Positions 1-7,381 of a DNA stretch of 64,000 bases are shown in pieces. The notes under the pieces are model-generated. The model saw only the letters and a list, made by a program, of their open reading frames with translations. It was not told the DNA's origin and did not search any database. The stretch's first letter is position 1; each line of letters starts with the position of its first letter. The stretch is from Fusobacterium ulcerans ATCC 49185. GTDB taxonomy: Bacteria; Fusobacteriota; Fusobacteriia; Fusobacteriales; Fusobacteriaceae. The position numbers and the translations under genes were made by a program. The stretch spans positions 1-64,000 of the forward strand of contig NZ_LR215979.1 of NCBI RefSeq assembly GCF_900683735.1, in the 5' to 3' direction.

Positions 1-522
1 TCATTGGCAATGGGAATTGGATATTGGATAGCACCATTCTTGAAAGGTTATGGAATTGTTATTCCAGCATATATTGGGCCAATGTTTATTGCAGCTATAA
101 TCAGAAATATAGTTGATATGCAAAAAAAGGTGCTTCCTATGAAAGAAATATCTATCACTGGAAATATAGCACTTTCTCTATTCTTAGCAATGGCATTGAT
201 GACATTGAAATTGTGGGAACTTGCAGCACTTGCTATTCCTATCATTTCAATACTGTTGATACAAACAGCAATCATGGCAGCTTATGCTTACTTCGTTACA
301 TTTAATTTCAACGGAAAAGATTATGATGCTGCTGTTATAGCAACAGGACACTGTGGATTTGGACTTGGAGCGACTCCAAATGCAATGGCTAACATGGAAG
401 TATTTACTAAAGAAAATGGACCTGCAACAAGAGCTTTCTTTGTTCTGCCTATCGTTGGAGCATTATTTATAGATTTTACAAACGCAACAGTAATAACATT
501 TTTCATCAATATGTTTAAATAA
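1..522 (+). CDS. gltS: Sodium/glutamate symporter GltS (C-terminal part)
   Basis: The reading frame is open from base 1, so the 5' end lies outside the window. The visible 173 residues contain several hydrophobic membrane segments and the glycine-rich stretch GHCGFGLGATPNAMANM, which resembles the second pore-loop region of the ESS (GltS) family. GltS imports glutamate with sodium across the inner membrane, which suits an amino-acid-fermenting anaerobe. A strong hairpin terminator follows 50 bases after the stop. The family assignment is good; substrate is by family. Confidence 0.88.
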   Translation, partial: SLAMGIGYWIAPFLKGYGIVIPAYIGPMFIAAIIRNIVDMQKKVLPMKEISITGNIALSLFLAMALMTLKLWELAALAIPIISILLIQTAIMAAYAYFVTFNFNGKDYDAAVIATGHCGFGLGATPNAMANMEVFTKENGPATRAFFVLPIVGALFIDFTNATVITFFINMFK

Positions 523-571
523 AACTATTGTTGAACTTTCTATATTTGTTGTGAATACCCTAACTCACAAG

Positions 572-598
572 GGCTGGTCTTTTATGACCAGCCTTATT
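572..598 (+). terminator. Intrinsic terminator of gltS
   Basis: GGCTGGTC (572-579) pairs with GACCAGCC (586-593) around a 6-nt loop and is followed by TTATTTTTAT. A very similar stem recurs at 38231-38256. Confidence 0.9.
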
Positions 599-626
599 TT
601 TATAGTACAGGATATAGTTTAGCTGT

Positions 627-646
627 TTACAAGAAGAAACTTGTAA
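627..646. promoter_or_regulatory. Palindrome TTACAAG-N6-CTTGTAA, candidate regulator site
   Basis: A perfect 7-6-7 inverted repeat. Its core ACAAG-N6-CTTGT occurs again at 866-885, just before the LysR-type gene, so the two may be sites of the same regulator. It could instead act as an RNA hairpin in front of the micro-ORF at 664. Confidence 0.4.
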
Positions 647-663
647 GACAAACAGGAGCTAAT

Positions 664-711
664 ATGTTAAAATTGATGTATAGGAATAAAAAACTACAGT
701 TACAGCTGTAG
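664..711 (+). CDS. Possible 15-residue micro-ORF or leader peptide
   Basis: ATG at 664 has an AGGAG (654-658) at 5-nt spacing. The frame encodes MLKLMYRNKKLQLQL and its stop falls inside the hairpin at 690-718. Function is unknown. The ribosome-binding site is convincing, but an ORF this short can arise by chance. No gene follows directly that it could attenuate; the next is lysR, 200 bases on. Confidence 0.25.
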   Translation: MLKLMYRNKKLQLQL

Positions 712-718
712 TTTTTTA
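690..718 (+). terminator. Intrinsic terminator after the micro-ORF
   Basis: AAAACTACAG (690-699) pairs with CTGTAGTTTT (706-715), followed by more T. It implies transcription of the short 600-690 interval independent of the gltS terminator. Confidence 0.75.
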
Positions 719-730
719 TAGGGTATGACA

Positions 731-760
731 AAATTATCTAAAAGATCCAGATAATTTTTT
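731..760 (+). terminator. Third hairpin with T-tract downstream of gltS
   Basis: AAATTATCT (731-739) pairs with AGATAATTT (749-757) and runs into a short T-tract. The stem is AT-only except for one C and one G, so it is weaker than the two hairpins before it. Confidence 0.5.
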
Positions 761-838
761 ATAAATTTTAAATAGAAAATTATATTTGGTTTATAAAGTT
801 TTATATTTATATTTAAATTATAAATTTTAAATAGAAAA
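760..838. repeat. Pair of 20-bp direct repeats upstream of lysR
   Basis: An identical 20-bp AT-rich sequence starts at 760 and at 819 (59 bp apart), each reading TATAAATTTTAAA then TAGAAAA. In DNA this AT-rich some chance similarity is expected, but 20 identical positions is more than usual. Role unknown. Confidence 0.45.
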
Positions 839-865
839 AAGTAAAACAGTATATTGTTTAATAAC

Positions 866-885
866 CTACAAGTATAAACTTGTAG
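866..885. promoter_or_regulatory. Palindrome CTACAAG-N6-CTTGTAG, candidate LysR autoregulatory site
   Basis: A perfect 7-6-7 inverted repeat ending 28 bases before the lysR start codon and sharing ACAAG-N6-CTTGT with the site at 627-646. The place, between a possible TATATT -10 (near 851) and the gene, suits an autoregulatory operator. Inference from position and symmetry only. Confidence 0.45.
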
Positions 886-913
886 AGATAGTAAGAGGAA
901 GGGAGGAAAAAGT

Positions 914-1846
914 ATGGTAACAAGTTTTGAAATATTTTTAAAAGTAGCAGAAGAATTAAGTGTAAGCAGAGCAGCAGCAAGATGTTTTGTAACACAACAA
1001 TGTGTAAGTGATCATATAAAAAGGTTGGAAGAGGATTATGGAATTTTACTTTTCAATAGAAAGCCTCATTTTTCCCTTACAGAAGCTGGGAAAATACTTT
1101 ATGAATCTGTTTTGGAAATACAAAAAATAGAAGAAGATATAAAAACAAAATTTGCCAGATTAAAAAATAATAAAAAACTTATTGTAGGAATGAATGCTAC
1201 AAGAATAAGCCTTATTCTTCCAGAACTTCTTCCTATATATAATGAAATATTTCCAGATGTAGAGATATCATTTGTAATGCATGAAACACGAGTACTGGAA
1301 CAGATGATGTTGAAAGGAGATATTGATGTATTTGTAGGAGTAAATGTAAACAGCAGTTCAAAATATAATGCTGATCTTCTTGGAATGGAAAAAATAAATA
1401 TAATAATTTCTTCTAAACTTTTTAAAAAGAATTTTAATTTAAAAGATTTAACAAGAATGAAAAAGGGAGTAAACTTTTCTGAATTTAAAAATATTTCTTT
1501 TGTAAAAGAACCTGGTTGGAGTAGAATAAATGATTTAATAGATTTTTATTCAAAACGTGAAGATGTATATTTGCAGCCACTGTATTATACAAGAGATTAT
1601 GATACTCAGATAGCTCTATGTTCTTCTGGGCTTGTGGCTGTAGTATGTCCTAGTATGATAACTAAGAAAATTCTGGAACATAATGAAAAAAATTCTAAAG
1701 AAAATGAGATGTTTATATTTCCATTGAATAATCAGACAGAACTTTTAAAGATAGAATTAATAACACTTAAAAAATCTGATGAAAGTGATTATAAGATTAA
1801 ATTTATAGAGCTATTGAAAAAACATATGAAAGAGAGTATTCATTGA
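914..1846 (+). CDS. LysR-family transcriptional regulator
   Basis: A 310-residue protein of usual LysR length. Residues 1-65 form the winged helix-turn-helix (EIFLKVAEELSVSRAAARCFVT, then QCVSDHIKRLE and LLFNRKP), and the rest matches the two-lobed periplasmic-binding-protein-like effector domain. GGGAGG lies 7 nt before the ATG. Effector and target genes are unknown. The neighbour gltS is upstream in the same direction, not divergent as in the classical arrangement. The palindromes at 627 and 866 are the best operator candidates. Confidence 0.9.
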   Translation: MVTSFEIFLKVAEELSVSRAAARCFVTQQCVSDHIKRLEEDYGILLFNRKPHFSLTEAGKILYESVLEIQKIEEDIKTKFARLKNNKKLIVGMNATRISLILPELLPIYNEIFPDVEISFVMHETRVLEQMMLKGDIDVFVGVNVNSSSKYNADLLGMEKINIIISSKLFKKNFNLKDLTRMKKGVNFSEFKNISFVKEPGWSRINDLIDFYSKREDVYLQPLYYTRDYDTQIALCSSGLVAVVCPSMITKKILEHNEKNSKENEMFIFPLNNQTELLKIELITLKKSDESDYKIKFIELLKKHMKESIH

Positions 1847-1913
1847 GGAGAAAAGTTTTTAAGGGAAGAAAAAATAATAGATTATATTATTTTGCATAGA
1901 GATTTTCTCAGTA

Positions 1914-1942
1914 TTTACAAATATTCTAATATGTGGTAAAAT
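1914..1942 (+). promoter_or_regulatory. Sigma-70-type promoter for ychF
   Basis: TTTACA (1914-1919), 17-nt spacer, TAAAAT (1937-1942), about 35 bases before the start codon of ychF. Confidence 0.7.
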
Positions 1943-1977
1943 TTGTAGTAATATAAATTTTTAGGAGGGGCTTTTTA

Positions 1978-3075
1978 ATGATTGGAATAGGAATAGTAGG
2001 TCTTCCAAATGTAGGGAAATCTACACTTTTTAATGCTATAACTAAAGCTGGAGCTGCTGAAGCAGCAAACTATCCCTTTTGTACAATAGAACCAAATGTA
2101 GGGATGGTAACTGTACCAGATAAAAGACTTGATCAACTTTCTGCTATAATCAATCCACAAAGAGTAGTGCAGGCAACTGTTGAGTTTATAGATATTGCTG
2201 GACTTGTAAAAGGAGCAGCTAAGGGTGAAGGACTTGGAAATAAATTTCTTTCAAATATAAGAACAACTGCTGCTATATGTCAGGTTGTAAGATGTTTTGA
2301 AGATGAAAATGTTATTCATGTAAGCGGATCAGTAGATCCTATTAGAGATATTGAAATTATTAATACAGAGCTTATTTTTGCTGATATGGAAACTATAGAA
2401 AAAGCTATTGAAAAACATAAAAAATTAGTTACGAGTAAAAATAAAGAATCAATGGAATTAATGCCAGTATTATTGAAATGTAAAGAACATCTTGAAAGTT
2501 TTCAGCTGTTGAAAATATTACCATTGACTCCAGAAGAAACTGAATTATTGAGAACATATCAATTACTTACTTTAAAACCTATGATATTTGCAGCAAATGT
2601 AGCTGAAGACGATTTAGCAGCAGGAAATGAGTATGTTGAAAAAGTAAAAGAATATGCTGAAACAGTTGGGTCACAAGTGGTAATAGTTTCTGCAAAAGTA
2701 GAGGCTGAACTTCAAGAAATGGAAGATGAAGGAGAAAAGCAGGAATATTTGGAAACATTAGGAGTAGAAGAAGCAGGACTCAGCAGATTAATAAGAGCAA
2801 GTTTTAAACTTTTAGGACTTCAAACTTATTTCACAGCAGGAGTGAAAGAAGTAAGAGCTTGGACTATAAAAATAGGAGATACAGCACCTAAGGCAGCAGG
2901 AGAAATTCATACTGATTTTGAAAAAGGATTTATCAGAGCCAAAGTAGTTTCTTTTGATGATTTTATCAAATATTCTGGATGGAAAGGATCACAAGAAGCA
3001 GGAGTGTTGAGATTAGAAGGAAAAGAATATATAGTAAAAGATGGGGACTTAATGGAATTCCTGTTTAATGTTTAA
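1978..3075 (+). CDS. ychF: Redox-responsive ATPase/GTPase YchF
   Basis: A 365-residue OBG-family P-loop protein, the standard YchF length. It begins [20 protein letters not shown] with the P-loop GLPNVGKST, has a G3-like [17 protein letters not shown] and the typical noncanonical G4 region, and ends in a TGS domain (about residues 280-363: TFFTAG-like [14 protein letters not shown] and [11 protein letters not shown]). The Shine-Dalgarno sequence is AGGAGGGG. YchF prefers ATP and is linked to ribosome binding and oxidative stress responses in other bacteria. It has its own promoter (1914-1942). Confidence 0.96.
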   Translation: MIGIGIVGLPNVGKSTLFNAITKAGAAEAANYPFCTIEPNVGMVTVPDKRLDQLSAIINPQRVVQATVEFIDIAGLVKGAAKGEGLGNKFLSNIRTTAAICQVVRCFEDENVIHVSGSVDPIRDIEIINTELIFADMETIEKAIEKHKKLVTSKNKESMELMPVLLKCKEHLESFQLLKILPLTPEETELLRTYQLLTLKPMIFAANVAEDDLAAGNEYVEKVKEYAETVGSQVVIVSAKVEAELQEMEDEGEKQEYLETLGVEEAGLSRLIRASFKLLGLQTYFTAGVKEVRAWTIKIGDTAPKAAGEIHTDFEKGFIRAKVVSFDDFIKYSGWKGSQEAGVLRLEGKEYIVKDGDLMEFLFNV

Positions 3076-3102
3076 AATAAAATCTTTGTGAAGAAATTTT
3101 AC

Positions 3103-3131
3103 TTGACAAGGTTTAAAAAAATTAGTAAAAT
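3103..3131 (+). promoter_or_regulatory. Consensus promoter for yceD-rpmF
   Basis: TTGACA (3103-3108), 17-nt spacer, TAAAAT (3126-3131). The predicted transcript starts near 3138, which rules out any yceD start upstream of 3138 and supports the TTG at 3160. Confidence 0.85.
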
Positions 3132-3159
3132 ATCTAGGTATAGATTGGAGGAGGTTGTC

Positions 3160-3654
3160 TTGAAACTAAGAGTTAAAGATTTTAGCAGCGTTCTTAACAA
3201 TACTATAAGGTTTGATTTTTATGCAGAAAGCATTGGTGATATTGAACTTTCAGATAAAATACATATAGTAGGAAGTGCAATTTCTGATGGTAATGGTAAG
3301 ATAGAAGTCAGTGGAAAATATTCTACAAAAGCCATTGTCCAATGTGTAAGATGCTTAAAAAATATTGAAGTAGATCTGAATGGAGAATTTACAGGGAGCT
3401 TTTTAGATGAAGGTGCATATAGACAATATATGAAAAATCTAAAAGCAGAATGTGAAATAGACAGTAATGAAATCTATGATGAGATTGTAGATGGAGAAAT
3501 AGATCTATTAGAATTGGTAAGAGAGTATATAATACTTGATCTGCCCCCATACCCGCAATGCGATCCTGAATGCGAAGACGATTCTGAAATAGAAAAGTAT
3601 AGTGATAATGGGATAGATTCAAGGTGGCAGCAATTATTACAAATAAAAAATTAA
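3160..3654 (+). CDS. yceD: YceD/DUF177 family protein
   Basis: The frame is open from 3088, but the promoter at 3103-3131 lies inside that extension and GGAGGAGG precedes the TTG at 3160, so the start is placed there (164 residues). It carries the DUF177 signature: CVRCLKNIEVDLNGEF and later a DLPPYPQCDPEC cysteine pair. In many bacteria yceD sits directly before rpmF, as here. In E. coli and plants the family is linked to 23S rRNA accumulation; the exact activity is not settled. Confidence 0.9.
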   Translation: MKLRVKDFSSVLNNTIRFDFYAESIGDIELSDKIHIVGSAISDGNGKIEVSGKYSTKAIVQCVRCLKNIEVDLNGEFTGSFLDEGAYRQYMKNLKAECEIDSNEIYDEIVDGEIDLLELVREYIILDLPPYPQCDPECEDDSEIEKYSDNGIDSRWQQLLQIKN

Positions 3655-3690
3655 TTTTTTAAATATGAGTGTAGTAGGAGGGAAACTAAG

Positions 3691-3873
3691 ATGGCAGTAC
3701 CTAAGAAAAAGACATCTAAGGCTAAAAAGAACATGAGAAGATCTCATCACGCTTTAACTGGAACTGGTTTAGCAACTTGTGAAGTTTGCGGAGCACCAAA
3801 AAGACCTCACAGAGTTTGTTTAAGCTGTGGAGACTATAATGGTAAAAAAGTTTTAGCTGGAGACGCTGAGTAA
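3691..3873 (+). CDS. rpmF: 50S ribosomal protein L32
   Basis: A 60-residue basic protein beginning [20 protein letters not shown], with a zinc-ribbon pattern [20 protein letters not shown] (four cysteines, CxxC-CxxC). It is a component of the large ribosomal subunit. GGAGGG precedes the ATG by 8 nt. It follows yceD in the conserved order and is closed by a terminator at 3897. The zinc-binding C+ form is present, with no sign of a C- paralogue here. Confidence 0.98.
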   Translation: MAVPKKKTSKAKKNMRRSHHALTGTGLATCEVCGAPKRPHRVCLSCGDYNGKKVLAGDAE

Positions 3874-3896
3874 TCAACGTAAGATGCAAACTAAAT

Positions 3897-3931
3897 AAAA
3901 AAAGACAAGAAGGATAATCTTGTCTTTTTTT
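3897..3931 (+). terminator. Intrinsic terminator of yceD-rpmF
   Basis: AAAGACAAG (3901-3909) pairs with CTTGTCTTT (3919-3927), followed by a T-run. Confidence 0.9.
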
Positions 3932-3992
3932 ATATGTACATATTTTTTTAAAATTATTGAAATATCTAGTTTTCTATTTCGAAAAAGTAATG

Positions 3993-3998
3993 TATAAT
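3993..3998 (+). promoter_or_regulatory. Possible -10 element for plsX operon
   Basis: TATAAT 38 bases before the plsX start and after the rpmF terminator. No convincing -35 hexamer at 16-18 nt (TTTTCT is the best match), so an activator or another feature may be needed. No recognisable FapR box was seen. Confidence 0.5.
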
Positions 3999-4035
3999 AT
4001 ATGAGAAAATGTTTTTTTATTTTAGGGAGGAAAGA

Positions 4036-5046
4036 ATGAGAATAGCTTTAGATGCTATGGGTGGAGATAATGCCCCAGTAGAAACAATAAAGGGAGCAGT
4101 AGCCGCTTTGAGTGAAATAGAAAAGTTGCAACTTGTATTAGTTGGAAAAAAAGAAGTAATTGAAGCTGAACTTTCTAAATATAAGTATTCTAAAGAGAGA
4201 GTAGAGATAGTAGATACAAGAGAAGTAATAGAAATGACTGATGATCCTGTAACTGCAGTAAAAACTAAGAAAGATTCTTCTATGAACAAAACACTTGAAC
4301 TTGCAAAAGAAGGAGTGGTAGATGCTTCTGTTTCAGCAGGAAATACAGGGGCTCTTATTACAGCTAGTCAACTTAAACTAAAAAGAATAAGGGGAGTATT
4401 AAGACCAGCTATTGCTACTATGTTCCCTAATAAAAAAGGACATATGCTGATGCTTGATGTTGGAGCTACAGCAGACTGTAAACCTGAATTTCTTAATCAA
4501 TATGCTATGATGGGGTCTAAATATGTGGAAATTCTTTTAGGAAGAAAAGAACCTAAGGTAGGACTTTTGAATATAGGAACAGAAGAAGGAAAAGGTAATG
4601 AGATAACAAGAGAAGCATATGAACTTTTAAAAGACAATAAGGCAATAAATTTTGTTGGAAATGTTGAAAGTACAGAAGTAATGAATGGAGAAATAGATGT
4701 TGTTGTAACAGATGGATTTACTGGAAATATGGTTTTAAAAACAGCAGAGGGAATTGCAAAATTTGTATTGAGCATAATAAAGACAGAAATTAAGAAGAGT
4801 ATTATTTATATGTTAGGGGCTCTTCTGCTTCGTCCTGCTTTAAAAATGATAAAATTAAAAATGGATTCTTCTGAATATGGAGGAGCAATATTTTTAGGGC
4901 TTAATGGTCTTTCTATAAAAGCACATGGAAATTCAGATTCCAATGGGATAAAAAATGCAATAAAAGTTGCAAACAGATTTGCTGAATTAAACTTTGTAGA
5001 AGAATTGAAGAAAGTTATAGATATTGACAAAGAAGAATCAAATTAG
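4036..5046 (+). CDS. plsX: Phosphate acyltransferase PlsX
   Basis: A 336-residue protein that converts acyl-ACP to acyl-phosphate for glycerolipid synthesis, acting at the membrane surface. The N-terminus MRIALDAMGGDNAP is diagnostic and DASVSAGNTGALI, MLDVGATADCKPEFL and DGFTGNMVLK follow. The ATG at 4036 is preferred over one at 4009 because GGGAGG lies just before it and the family begins there. It is first in a plsX-fabH-fabD-acpP-fabF-rnc cluster, 8 bases before fabH. Confidence 0.97.
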   Translation: MRIALDAMGGDNAPVETIKGAVAALSEIEKLQLVLVGKKEVIEAELSKYKYSKERVEIVDTREVIEMTDDPVTAVKTKKDSSMNKTLELAKEGVVDASVSAGNTGALITASQLKLKRIRGVLRPAIATMFPNKKGHMLMLDVGATADCKPEFLNQYAMMGSKYVEILLGRKEPKVGLLNIGTEEGKGNEITREAYELLKDNKAINFVGNVESTEVMNGEIDVVVTDGFTGNMVLKTAEGIAKFVLSIIKTEIKKSIIYMLGALLLRPALKMIKLKMDSSEYGGAIFLGLNGLSIKAHGNSDSNGIKNAIKVANRFAELNFVEELKKVIDIDKEESN

Positions 5047-5054
5047 GAGGTAGA

Positions 5055-6047
5055 ATGGAATTTAAAAGTGTAGGAGTCAAAGGGATGGGATATTATGTTC
5101 CAGAAAGAATTATGTCTAACTTTGATTTTGAAAAAATACTGGATACTAGCGATGAGTGGATAAGAACAATGACAGGGGTAGAAGAAAGAAGATTTGCAGC
5201 TCCTGAAGAAGCAACTTCAGACCTTTGTGTAAAGGCGGCTGAAAAGGCATTGAAAGTTGCAGGAATGACGATAGAAGATATAGATATGATAATCGTAGCT
5301 ACAGTTACTCCAGACTACCCAGTTCAAAGTACAGCTTGTCTTGTACAGCATAAAATGGGAGCAAGAAATGTACCATCTTTTGATGTAAATGCTGCATGCA
5401 GCGGATTCATATATTCTCTTACAATAGCAGGATCAATGATAAGAAGTGGTATATATAAAAATGTTTTGGTAATTGGTGCAGAAGTTCTTTCAAGAATACT
5501 TGATATGACTAATAGAAGCAACTGCATTCTTTTTGGAGATGGAGCAGCAGCAGCAGTAGTATCAGAAGTAGAAGAAGGATATGGAATGCTTTCTACATAT
5601 CTAGGAGCAGAGGGAGAAGATGATTATATTCTTAAAATACCAGCAGGAGGAAGTAAAAAACCTAATGATGCTGAAACAATAGCAAACAGAGAAAATTTCC
5701 TTGTAATGAAAGGATCAGAAGTTTTCAAATTTGCTGTACATGCTCTACCTTCAGCAACTAATAAAGCTTTAAAAATAGCAAATGTAAAATCAGAAGAGTT
5801 GAAAATGATATTTCCACATCAAGCTAATGTAAGAATAATAGAATCAGCAGCTAAAAGAATTCATGTTCCTATGGATAAATTCTATATGAATATTAAAAGA
5901 TTTGGAAATACTTCAGCAGCTTCTGTAGGAATTGCTTTGGGAGAAGCTCTTGAAAAAGGAATGCTTCAAAAAGGAGATTTAATTGCTCTTACAGGATTCG
6001 GTGCTGGACTTACTTACGGATCAATTGTTATGAAATGGGCTTATTAA
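5055..6047 (+). CDS. fabH: Beta-ketoacyl-ACP synthase III
   Basis: A 330-residue thiolase-fold enzyme that condenses acetyl-CoA with malonyl-ACP to start fatty acid synthesis. The triad is visible: Cys115 in VNAACSGF, His in IFPHQANVRI and Asn in FGNTSAASVG. GGAGG lies 6 nt before the ATG. Translation is probably coupled to plsX (8-base gap). Confidence 0.97.
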   Translation: MEFKSVGVKGMGYYVPERIMSNFDFEKILDTSDEWIRTMTGVEERRFAAPEEATSDLCVKAAEKALKVAGMTIEDIDMIIVATVTPDYPVQSTACLVQHKMGARNVPSFDVNAACSGFIYSLTIAGSMIRSGIYKNVLVIGAEVLSRILDMTNRSNCILFGDGAAAAVVSEVEEGYGMLSTYLGAEGEDDYILKIPAGGSKKPNDAETIANRENFLVMKGSEVFKFAVHALPSATNKALKIANVKSEELKMIFPHQANVRIIESAAKRIHVPMDKFYMNIKRFGNTSAASVGIALGEALEKGMLQKGDLIALTGFGAGLTYGSIVMKWAY

Positions 6048-6050
6048 TTA

Positions 6051-6079
6051 TTGACATATTTTAAATGCTGTGATATATT
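6051..6079 (+). promoter_or_regulatory. Consensus internal promoter for fabD-acpP-fabF
   Basis: TTGACA (6051-6056), 17-nt spacer, TATATT (6074-6079), starting 3 bases after the fabH stop. It lets fabD and downstream genes be expressed apart from plsX-fabH. Confidence 0.85.
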
Positions 6080-6113
6080 AAAAAAACAGGTGTAATTAAT
6101 AAGGGGGCTTTTT

Positions 6114-7028
6114 ATGTCAAAAATTGCTTTTGTATTTCCAGGACAAGGAACACAATATGTTGGAATGGGAAAAGAACTTTATGAAAACAGCGAACTGGCA
6201 AAAAAAGAATTTGACAGTCTGTTTTCAAAGCTTGATTTTGATCTTAAAACAGTAATGTTTGAAGGACCAGAAGAAGCATTGAAAGAAACAAAAAATACTC
6301 AGCCGGCTATCGTTTCTATGAGCCTTATACTTACAAAATTATTAGAAGCTAAAGGGGTAAAACCTGATTATGTTGCTGGGCACTCAGTTGGGGAATATGC
6401 AGCCTTTGGAGCAGCAGGATATTTAAGCACAGAAGATACAGTAAAACTTACAAGTGCAAGAGGAAAATTTATGAATGATACAGCTGTGAAAGTAAATGGT
6501 GGAATGGCTGCAATCATTGGAATTGACTCAGAAAAGATAAAAGAAGTATTAAAAAATGTTGAAGGAATAGTAGAAGCAGTAAACTTTAACGAACCAAACC
6601 AGACAGTAATAGCAGGACAAAAGGATGCTATAGAAAGAGCATGCACAGCTTTAAAAGAAGCAGGAGCAAGAAGAGCAATGCCTCTGGCAGTCTCTGGTCC
6701 TTTCCATTCTTCTTTAATGAAAGAAGCTGGAGAAAAATTAAAAGAAGAAGCTGAAAAATATACTTTCCAAATGACAGATGTAAAGCTTGTAGCTAATACT
6801 ACAGCTGATATTTTAAACAGTGTTGAAGACATAAAAAATGAGATATATACTCAAAGTTTTGGACCAGTTAAATGGGTAGATACTGTAAAAAAATTAAAAT
6901 CTGAGGGAGTAACAAAAATTTATGAAATCGGTCCAGGCAAAGTATTAGCGGGACTTGTGAAGAAAATCGACAAGGAAATAGAAATAAAAAATATAGAAAA
7001 ACTTGAAGATTTGGAAAATTTAATGTAA
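6114..7028 (+). CDS. fabD: Malonyl-CoA:ACP transacylase
   Basis: A 304-residue enzyme that loads malonyl groups on ACP. It shows the N-terminal FPGQGTQYVGMGKELYE, the nucleophile elbow GHSVGEYAA (Ser91) and the catalytic His in SGPFHSSLM. AAGGGGG lies before the ATG. It has its own promoter at 6051-6079 and precedes acpP by 45 bases. Confidence 0.97.
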   Translation: MSKIAFVFPGQGTQYVGMGKELYENSELAKKEFDSLFSKLDFDLKTVMFEGPEEALKETKNTQPAIVSMSLILTKLLEAKGVKPDYVAGHSVGEYAAFGAAGYLSTEDTVKLTSARGKFMNDTAVKVNGGMAAIIGIDSEKIKEVLKNVEGIVEAVNFNEPNQTVIAGQKDAIERACTALKEAGARRAMPLAVSGPFHSSLMKEAGEKLKEEAEKYTFQMTDVKLVANTTADILNSVEDIKNEIYTQSFGPVKWVDTVKKLKSEGVTKIYEIGPGKVLAGLVKKIDKEIEIKNIEKLEDLENLM

Positions 7029-7073
7029 AATCTAAGTATAATGCATAGATAAAGAATTTTAAGGAGGAAAAAA

Positions 7074-7298
7074 ATGTTAGATAAAATAAGAGAAATTGTA
7101 GTAGAACAATTAGGGGTTGACGCTGAACAAGTAACTCCAGAAGCTAACTTTGTAGAAGATTTAGGAGCAGATTCACTAGATACAGTTGAGTTAATAATGG
7201 CTTTTGAAGAAGAATTCGATGTAGAAATTCCTGATACAGATGCTGAAAAAATCAAAACTGTACAAGATGTTATGGATTACATTGAAGCAAAAAGATAA
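7074..7298 (+). CDS. acpP: Acyl carrier protein
   Basis: A 74-residue acidic protein with the phosphopantetheine site GADSLDTVE (Ser34). It carries growing acyl chains for FabD, FabH and FabF. AAGGAGG lies 7 nt before the ATG, a very strong ribosome-binding site suited to its usual high abundance. AcpS, its activating enzyme, starts at 63706. A stable hairpin follows at 7319-7342. Confidence 0.98.
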   Translation: MLDKIREIVVEQLGVDAEQVTPEANFVEDLGADSLDTVELIMAFEEEFDVEIPDTDAEKIKTVQDVMDYIEAKR

Positions 7299-7318
7299 GA
7301 AAATCTAATATATTAAGA

Positions 7319-7342
7319 AACGGGGTATGAATGTACCCCGTT
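7319..7342 (+). terminator. Hairpin between acpP and fabF (partial terminator or mRNA-stabilising stem)
   Basis: AACGGGGTA (7319-7327) pairs with TACCCCGTT (7334-7342), 9 bp with a 6-nt loop. The following bases are CCTTATATAT, not a full T-tract, so it is more likely a 3' stabiliser or weak attenuator that raises acpP over fabF. That role is inferred. Confidence 0.6.
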
Positions 7343-7381
7343 CCTTATATATACTATAATTATAAAAATAGAGGTGAGAAT

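Noticed and set aside
6368-6832. 154-codon open frame antisense to fabD
   Set aside because: fabD is certain from its active-site motifs; the antisense frame shows no motif or start signal.
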